DNA of 11,898 nucleotides from Candidatus Uhrbacteria bacterium RIFCSPLOWO2_02_FULL_48_12. Lineage in GTDB: Bacteria > Patescibacteriota > Patescibacteriia > GWA2-46-9. The translations under genes and the position numbers were made by a program. Of the stretch, positions 8,188 through 11,898 are shown piece after piece (position 1 is the stretch's first letter; each line of letters opens with the position of its first letter). The notes beneath the pieces were generated by a model, which made no database searches, was not told where the DNA came from, and saw only the letters and a program-made list of their open reading frames with translations. The DNA is taken from assembly GCA_001791425.1 (NCBI GenBank), contig MGEP01000059.1, positions 1,156-13,053 on the forward strand, given 5' to 3'.

Positions 8188-8556
8188 ATGAAAGAACATC
8201 AGTCTTATGAGCTTCAACCGGAACGACCGGCAGCACAAATGCTCAAGAGGCGTATTTTTGCTGATCAAATGGAAAAGTTTGGTTGGACAATGCAACAAGT
8301 AGCTAAACTTGAAACTCTGAATCGGTACGAAAAAAAATATGGAAGTTCTGAAATAGGTGATTTCTTTATCACCTATGATCGTAATTTAGAAAGGGCATTA
8401 GCAGATGAACGGGCAGACAAGGGTGTTAATGCAAATGTTGCTGATTTTTTACAAGGAAGCGGTGGTTGCTATAAGCAAGTTGAGGAGTTGTATAATCAAA
8501 TCCAAGAAAGGTTAACGCCGGAAGAGTTTGAAGAATTACAGCGGAGCGATAAGTAA
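8188..8556 (+). CDS. Hypothetical protein, 122 residues, unrecognised
   Basis: I do not recognise this protein. It is hydrophilic, probably mostly helical and cytosolic, with no signal peptide, membrane segment or metal motif. It is rich in charged residues, with repeated E/K/R/Q helices (residues about 15-50 and 90-120), one Gly-Gly-Cys turn near the middle of the C-terminal half (GSGGCYKQ) and an acidic tail. Its codons are visibly more A/T-ending than those of rpoB, rpoC or pepA (many AAA, GAA, GCA, TTA), suggesting a different history. It sits between the intact receiver gene and the orphan tail of a second receiver gene, with short heptamer arrays on both sides. No Shine-Dalgarno is present; a TATAAT lies 3 bases upstream of the ATG. 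The open frame is credible but could be lineage-specific. Confidence 0.6.
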   Translation: MKEHQSYELQPERPAAQMLKRRIFADQMEKFGWTMQQVAKLETLNRYEKKYGSSEIGDFFITYDRNLERALADERADKGVNANVADFLQGSGGCYKQVEELYNQIQERLTPEEFEELQRSDK

Positions 8557-8652
8557 TTTAGACCTTGCCGGAGAATAGGGCGGTTTCTGAAATGATCTTA
8601 TGGGGTGTCTCATAAAATTGGACAAAAAGTTAGGACGGTCCGATATTTCCCC
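8557..8652. other. Gene-free spacer with a transposon-end-like palindrome
   Basis: No gene is supported here. GGGG followed by TGTCTCATAAAATTGGACA (8602-8624) is a G-run plus a sequence starting TGTC and ending GACA. That style is seen at the termini of several insertion sequence families. No partner inverted copy and no transposase is visible in the window, so this is at most a remnant end. It directly precedes the truncated receiver tail that begins at or slightly before 8653. Confidence 0.25.
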
Positions 8653-8712
8653 AAGGCGCACTTTACGCCGGGTGATATTGTAGAAAAGGTGAAAAGCGTG
8701 CTTCGCAAGTGA
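8653..8712 (+). pseudogene. 3' remnant of a second response-regulator gene
   Basis: The frame 8653-8709 plus stop TGA (8710-8712) encodes KAHFTPGDIVEKVKSVLRK, identical over all 19 residues to the end of the intact dual-receiver protein (8069-8128). At DNA level, 12 of the 19 codons and the stop codon differ, every time synonymously. It is therefore not a recent DNA duplication but the tail of an old paralogue that was under protein-level selection. The rest of that gene is missing. Weak similarity (V-x-Y-x-x-K) reaches back to about 8638, after which resemblance stops. An in-frame GTG at 8605 gives a 35-codon frame, probably by chance. Confidence 0.78.
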
Positions 8713-8812
8713 GCCATAAAGCCGTAACCGCTTCGCTAGCCGTAAGCCATAAGGAAAGTATGAATCGTTGGCAATATTTTATCAAAACTTTACGGCTTAT
8801 AGCTTATGGCTC
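8711..8812. repeat. Inverted repeat built of GCCRTAA/TTAYGGC heptamers
   Basis: The left arm GAGCCATAAAGCCGTAA (8711-8727) is complementary to the right arm at 8790-8812, which differs only by 6 extra bases in its middle. The right arm reads as three consecutive heptamers, TTACGGC, TTATAGC and TTATGGC (8790-8810). The left side contains GCCATAA, GCCGTAA, then GCCGTAA and GCCATAA again (8713-8752). A long RNA hairpin with a bulge could form across about 100 bases. It lies right after the stop of the receiver remnant, but no T-run follows the right arm, so it is not a standard terminator. A TATAAA (8831-8836) between the repeat and the ORF at 8868 is a possible -10 without a clear -35. Confidence 0.7.
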
Positions 8813-8867
8813 AATAAGGCACCGACGAACTATAAATAGATATTTAATATTTTAATTATTTTTTAAT

Positions 8868-9107
8868 ATGGTAAAAGAATTTCGACGTGGTCCTGACTCA
8901 ACAATGGATATGTCTGGTGTCAGGGATTTAGCAAAAGAAAGCCCTATATACGGGGCATGTGATAGAGTTAGAGGCTCTTTGATAGAGCTCAAACAGTTGA
9001 TTGGCAATGGTAATCGTTTAGGGGAAGACGATCGGAATCTTGTCATAGATTTACTCTCGCGAGAACTGTCAATGTGGGCTAATGCAATATTGGACAGACT
9101 CAAATAA
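8868..9107 (+). CDS. Hypothetical protein, 79 residues, unrecognised
   Basis: I do not recognise this small protein. It is soluble-looking, with a basic N-terminus (MVKEFRRG), a central segment with one cysteine (GACDRVRGS) and a C-terminal amphipathic helix (about 55-79) rich in Leu, Arg and Asp. There is no signal peptide or membrane segment. The codon choice is A/T-leaning, like the 122-residue ORF upstream and unlike the GC-richer housekeeping genes, so the two may share an accessory origin. The leader is almost pure A/T (about 8837-8867) without a Shine-Dalgarno. The stop at 9105-9107 lies 52 bases before the glutaredoxin start favoured here. The open frame is short, so real coding is likely but not certain. 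Confidence 0.55.
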   Translation: MVKEFRRGPDSTMDMSGVRDLAKESPIYGACDRVRGSLIELKQLIGNGNRLGEDDRNLVIDLLSRELSMWANAILDRLK

Positions 9108-9159
9108 AAGGAATTCATAAAATAGAGTGGCGATTATGTTGCCAAATGTTATTCAAAAT

Positions 9160-9399
9160 ATGACAAACACTGTTGTTATCTATACTACCGTCACTTGCCC
9201 CTACTGCAAGATGGCCAAGGCGTTTTTTAAAGAACACAACATTGAGTTTGTGGAAAAAGATGTAACCAGCGACCCCGTAGCCCAACAAGAAATGATTAAG
9301 AAATCCGATCAGCTGGCCGTGCCCGTGATTGATGTCGGTGGACAAATCATTGTCGGTTTTCAGCAAGGGAAGCTGAAAGAATTGTTGGGAATTTCATAA
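9160..9399 (+). CDS. Glutaredoxin-like protein, YruB/NrdH type
   Basis: From ATG 9160 this is a 79-residue thioredoxin-fold protein. It has the redox motif C13-P-Y-C16 near the N-terminus, the cis-proline segment A-V-P-V-I and the glycine-rich VGF end typical of the small glutaredoxin-like family of YruB and NrdH. Such proteins reduce disulfides or deglutathionylate partners in the cytosol; the partner here is unknown. ATG 9160 is preferred because it gives the family's usual compact N-terminus (MTNTVVIYT). Two in-frame upstream starts exist: GTG 9127 and ATG 9136, the latter preceded by GAGTGG, a weak Shine-Dalgarno. A product up to 11 residues longer is therefore possible. It is 8 bases from the SPFH gene and probably co-transcribed with it. 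Confidence 0.9.
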   Translation: MTNTVVIYTTVTCPYCKMAKAFFKEHNIEFVEKDVTSDPVAQQEMIKKSDQLAVPVIDVGGQIIVGFQQGKLKELLGIS

Positions 9400-9407
9400 T
9401 TTAAATT

Positions 9408-10253
9408 ATGGTAAATATGCCTGACTTCTCGCGTGTCGGTCGCATCTTAAGATGGGCGGCCTTAATTATTTTTGCCCTCATTATTATTCCGCGTTTTTTG
9501 GTTGTTATTCCCGCGGGCACGACTGGAGTTTACCATTTATTTGGCAAGGTTTCTGACAAACCCCTAAGCTCTGGTTTGCATTTTGTGATTCCTTTGGCAG
9601 TCGTAACTAAAATGAATATTCAAACTCAAGATTACACCATGAGCATTGTCAAAGAAGAGGGGCGGCGATTGCGTGATGACTCAATTGATGCTCTCACCAA
9701 GGAAGGGCTTAACGTGGCCTTGGACATAACTGTTTTATTCAAATTGCGTGAAGAGACCGCGCCTCAAGTATTTCGCGAATTGGGGGTAAACTATGATGAG
9801 GTTATTATTAGGCCGGAAACTAGAAGTATTATTCGGGAAATTGTTGCGCAGTATGATGCCAAATCTTTGTATTCAGAAAAGCGAGGTGAGGCTGTTGGGG
9901 CAATCAAAAATGGGTTGAAAGATAAAATTGAATCGCGCGGTATAATTGTTGAGGAAGTATTGCTAAGAAACGTTAAGTTGCCCGATAGAGTGGCGAAAAG
10001 CATTGAAGAAAAGCTGCAGGCCGAGCAAGAGTCTGCTCGCTATGATTTCGTTTTGGAAAAAGAAAAGAAAGAAGCGGAGCGCAAACGCATTGAAGCGCAA
10101 GGCCAGCGCGACGCCCAGAAAACCATCAGCGAAAGTTTAACGTCGTCGTATCTTGAATATCTTTATTTGACCGGCCTTAAAGACAGGCAAGGCACGATTT
10201 ACGTACCCACTAATCCGCAGAACGGTTTACCATTATTTAGGGAGACACGATAA
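9408..10253 (+). CDS. SPFH (prohibitin/stomatin) family membrane protein
   Basis: This 281-residue protein has an N-terminal membrane anchor at about residues 16-34 (rich in Ile, Leu and Phe). A prohibitin-homology domain follows (about 31-200), starting IPAGTTGVYHLFGKV with GLHFVIP. A charged coiled coil (about 200-245, K/E/R-rich) and a short C-terminal tail end the protein. SPFH proteins form large membrane-bound ring or cage assemblies that organise membranes and often regulate membrane proteases such as FtsH. That role is known for the family, not shown here. No NfeD-type partner is adjacent; the neighbour is the glutaredoxin 8 bases upstream. ATG 9408 is used; ATG 9417 (residue 4) is an alternative. 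Neither has a Shine-Dalgarno. A terminator lies 28 bases after the stop. Confidence 0.93.
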   Translation: MVNMPDFSRVGRILRWAALIIFALIIIPRFLVVIPAGTTGVYHLFGKVSDKPLSSGLHFVIPLAVVTKMNIQTQDYTMSIVKEEGRRLRDDSIDALTKEGLNVALDITVLFKLREETAPQVFRELGVNYDEVIIRPETRSIIREIVAQYDAKSLYSEKRGEAVGAIKNGLKDKIESRGIIVEEVLLRNVKLPDRVAKSIEEKLQAEQESARYDFVLEKEKKEAERKRIEAQGQRDAQKTISESLTSSYLEYLYLTGLKDRQGTIYVPTNPQNGLPLFRETR

Positions 10254-10280
10254 AGGTTGATATAGTAAAACGGACCAGCT

Positions 10281-10309
10281 AAAGTCGCCCTTGCGCGGCT
10301 TTGTGTTTT
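10281..10309 (+). terminator. Intrinsic terminator after the SPFH gene
   Basis: AAAGTCGC (10281-10288) pairs with GCGGCTTT (10295-10302), an 8-bp stem with one G-U pair and a 6-base loop. It is followed by GTGTTTT (10303-10309). The placement 28 bases past the SPFH stop fits the end of the glutaredoxin-SPFH transcript. Confidence 0.68.
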
Positions 10310-10337
10310 GGGCTAAGATAGTCAACACTCAAAATTC

Positions 10338-10368
10338 TCCGCCCAAGGCGGACCAGCCCTTGGCTGGT
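10338..10368. repeat. Tandem pair of short GC-rich hairpins
   Basis: Two perfect palindromes share base 10352. The first is TCCGCC-CAA-GGCGGA (10338-10352, 6-bp stem, 3-base loop) and the second is ACCAGCC-CTT-GGCTGGT (10352-10368, 7-bp stem, 3-base loop). No T-run follows. The 9-base junction CGGACCAGC (10349-10357) also occurs at 10271-10279, just before the terminator, hinting at a degenerate second copy. Such compact hairpins look like dispersed repetitive palindromes, but dispersal cannot be tested in one window. Confidence 0.72.
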
Positions 10369-10387
10369 ATATTCCATATTCTATATT
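10360..10387 (+). promoter_or_regulatory. Possible pepA promoter
   Basis: TTGGCT (10360-10365, 4 of 6 matches to TTGACA) is followed after 16 bases by TATATT (10382-10387), 9 bases before the pepA ATG, which would make a very short leader or leaderless transcript. The -35 overlaps the second hairpin. An alternative TATATT is at 10368-10373. Weak evidence only. Confidence 0.25.
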
Positions 10388-10396
10388 CCTCAACTT

Positions 10397-11898
10397 ATGA
10401 CCATCCGCGTTCTTAAAACCGACCCCCTAAAGCACCCAACTGACCTTTTGGCTGTGGTCATCTTTGAAGGTGAAAAAAAACTGCGAGGGCTGGCGGCCGA
10501 GATTGACAAAGCCCTTGGGGGCATCGTGACCTCACTCATGAAAGACGAGGGGTTTTTGGGGAAGGATCGCGAAACTTTGCTCGTGCAAACCCATGGCCGC
10601 CTGCCCGCCAGACGAGTGCTTTTTGTTGGGCTTGGCAAAGAGAAAAATTTCGCTATTGATACGGCTCGTCAAGCTGCGGCCTTGGCGGTGAAGCGCTCTC
10701 ACGAATATGCCGCCAAGTCTGTGTCGTTTCCTGTGGGCAAAGCATTACGCGCGCCTGCCTTGCGGTTTAATGAGCGAGCCAAAGCTATTAGCGAAGGAGT
10801 GTTGCTCGGGAGCTATCATTATACAGTTTATCACGGAGAAGAAACCCAAAAGGAGCATGAAAAACGACGTGTTGAAGAAGTCGTTCTTTTGGCGCCTGAC
10901 GCCGCAAGCGCCAAACAAATTGAAGCCGGTATTGCCGAAGGGCGTCTGAATGCCGAAGCCGCAATTTTTGCTCGCGATCTTGTGAATGCTCCGGCTTCTG
11001 ACATGACTCCCCAGCATCTTGTGGATGTGGCGAAAAATATCGCGAGCAGTTCAAAACGAATTTCTTTGGAAGTTTTTGACGAGAAAGAGGCGCGCAAAAG
11101 AGGCATGGGTGCGTTTTTGGCTGTGGCCAAGGGCTCTGACATTCCACCATATTTCATTCATTTAGTTTACCATCCAAAGGTTAAGAAATCCAAAAAAGTT
11201 TTTTTGGTTGGTAAGGGCATCACTTTTGATTCGGGCGGCTTATCATTAAAGCCAGCAAAGCACATGGAAAGCATGAAAACAGATATGGCTGGAGGCGCGG
11301 CCGTGCTTGCTGTTTTTTCTAAACTTGACGCGGTTCAGCCGAAAGTTGAAGTTCATGGCGTAATTCCTTGCACTGAAAATATGCCCTCTGGTAAAGCGAC
11401 CAAGCCCGGCGACATCGCCCGCGCCATGAATGGTAAAACTATTGAGATATTAAATACTGATGCCGAAGGAAGAGTGGCGCTCGCCGATGCCTTGTCTTTT
11501 GCGGTGAAAGAAGGAGCTAATACAATTGTTGATTTAGCCACGCTCACTGGTTCCTGCATTGAGGCGCTTGGCGAAGAAGTGGCCGGCCTATTCGGCAACA
11601 GCCGACCATTAACAAAACAACTAACAACAGCCGCTGAATCAGCCGGCGAGCATGTTTGGGAGATGCCACTAGTTAAAGAATATCAGCCGCTTATTAAAAG
11701 CAAAGTGGCGGACATAAAAAATATCGGCGGCGGTCATGGCGCTGGTTCAATCACGGCCGCGCTATTTCTCCGAGAATTTGTCGGCGAAACCCCATGGGCT
11801 CATCTAGACATCGCCGGCCCGGCTTGGGCAGAAAAAGAAACTTTTCCCTCGGTGCCGCTCGGTGCCACGGGCTTTGGCGTCAGAACGCTCATAGAGTT
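10397..11898 (+). CDS. pepA: Leucyl aminopeptidase (M17, PepA family), 3' end cut by window
   Basis: The frame is open from ATG 10397 to the window edge (500 full codons). The M17 catalytic domain is complete. VGKGITFDSGG carries K273 and D278, the catalytic lysine is K285, the next metal ligand is D296, and NTDAEGR gives D355, E357 and R359. These align one-for-one with E. coli PepA K270, D275, K282, D293, D352, E354 and R356, a constant offset of 3. The enzyme is a two-metal hexameric cytosolic aminopeptidase releasing N-terminal residues in peptide turnover. The variable N-terminal domain covers about residues 1-170. The last visible residues (GATGFGVRTLIE) are the usual C-terminus, so only a few codons are missing. 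The start has no Shine-Dalgarno. The gene is separated from the SPFH gene by 143 bases containing a terminator, so it is probably its own transcript. A DNA-binding role as in E. coli PepA cannot be judged. Confidence 0.95.
   Translation, partial: MTIRVLKTDPLKHPTDLLAVVIFEGEKKLRGLAAEIDKALGGIVTSLMKDEGFLGKDRETLLVQTHGRLPARRVLFVGLGKEKNFAIDTARQAAALAVKRSHEYAAKSVSFPVGKALRAPALRFNERAKAISEGVLLGSYHYTVYHGEETQKEHEKRRVEEVVLLAPDAASAKQIEAGIAEGRLNAEAAIFARDLVNAPASDMTPQHLVDVAKNIASSSKRISLEVFDEKEARKRGMGAFLAVAKGSDIPPYFIHLVYHPKVKKSKKVFLVGKGITFDSGGLSLKPAKHMESMKTDMAGGAAVLAVFSKLDAVQPKVEVHGVIPCTENMPSGKATKPGDIARAMNGKTIEILNTDAEGRVALADALSFAVKEGANTIVDLATLTGSCIEALGEEVAGLFGNSRPLTKQLTTAAESAGEHVWEMPLVKEYQPLIKSKVADIKNIGGGHGAGSITAALFLREFVGETPWAHLDIAGPAWAEKETFPSVPLGATGFGVRTLIE

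Noticed and set aside
8605..8712. 35-codon GTG-initiated ORF carrying the regulator tail
   Set aside because: The residues before the tail do not look like a receiver fold and no start signals exist; better explained as a truncated remnant with a chance open frame.
8711..8812. CRISPR-like repeats
   Set aside because: Units are 7 bases long with no spacers and are arranged partly as an inverted repeat; nothing like a CRISPR array or Cas gene.
10745..11157. Several overlapping minus-strand frames of 90-120 residues inside pepA
   Set aside because: All antisense to a conserved aminopeptidase and low in plausibility; shadows.

Overview
The window looks like a chromosomal segment of an ultra-small-genome bacterium of the Candidate Phyla Radiation (Patescibacteria, probably Parcubacteria-like). 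This is an inference. It rests on compact RNA polymerase subunits, mostly Shine-Dalgarno-free starts, an orphan receiver-only two-component protein, AT-rich recognition-free small ORFs, and intergenic spaces filled with short heptamer and hairpin repeats. All supported genes are on the + strand.

Layout. Positions 1-56 hold what looks like the 3' two thirds of a tRNA-Gly(GCC)-like gene with a non-canonical T-loop; its 5' part is outside the window. A leader without a gene (57-218) precedes rpoB (219-3467). rpoB overlaps rpoC (3464-7189) by four bases, and the two encode the beta and beta' subunits of RNA polymerase. In place of the rpsL/rpsG genes that commonly follow rpoC, there is a strong extended -10 promoter (7237-7266) driving a protein made of two receiver domains and no output domain (7304-8128).

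The stretch 8129-9107 is the accessory-looking part. It has a degenerate 7-base-periodic array and an unrecognised 122-residue ORF (8188-8556). Next come a transposon-end-like palindrome and an isolated 19-codon C-terminal tail of a second receiver gene. That tail is identical in protein to the end of the intact gene but differs in 12 of 19 codons. A heptamer-built inverted repeat follows, then an unrecognised 79-residue ORF (8868-9107). I read this as the scar of a lost paralogous response regulator, later filled by other sequence.

The last part holds a YruB/NrdH-type glutaredoxin (9160-9399) and, 8 bases later, a membrane-anchored prohibitin/stomatin-family SPFH protein (9408-10253), ending at an intrinsic terminator (10281-10309). 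After a tandem pair of GC-rich hairpins comes an M17 leucyl aminopeptidase with all catalytic residues (10397 to the window end, missing only its last few codons).

rpoB and rpoC work together in transcription. The glutaredoxin and SPFH protein form a plausible small redox and membrane-quality unit, and PepA does peptide turnover. No classical defence system, CRISPR array or complete mobile element is visible. The most unusual signals are the ghost paralogue tail with its heptamer arrays and the tRNA-Gly-like element with a GUGC T-loop.
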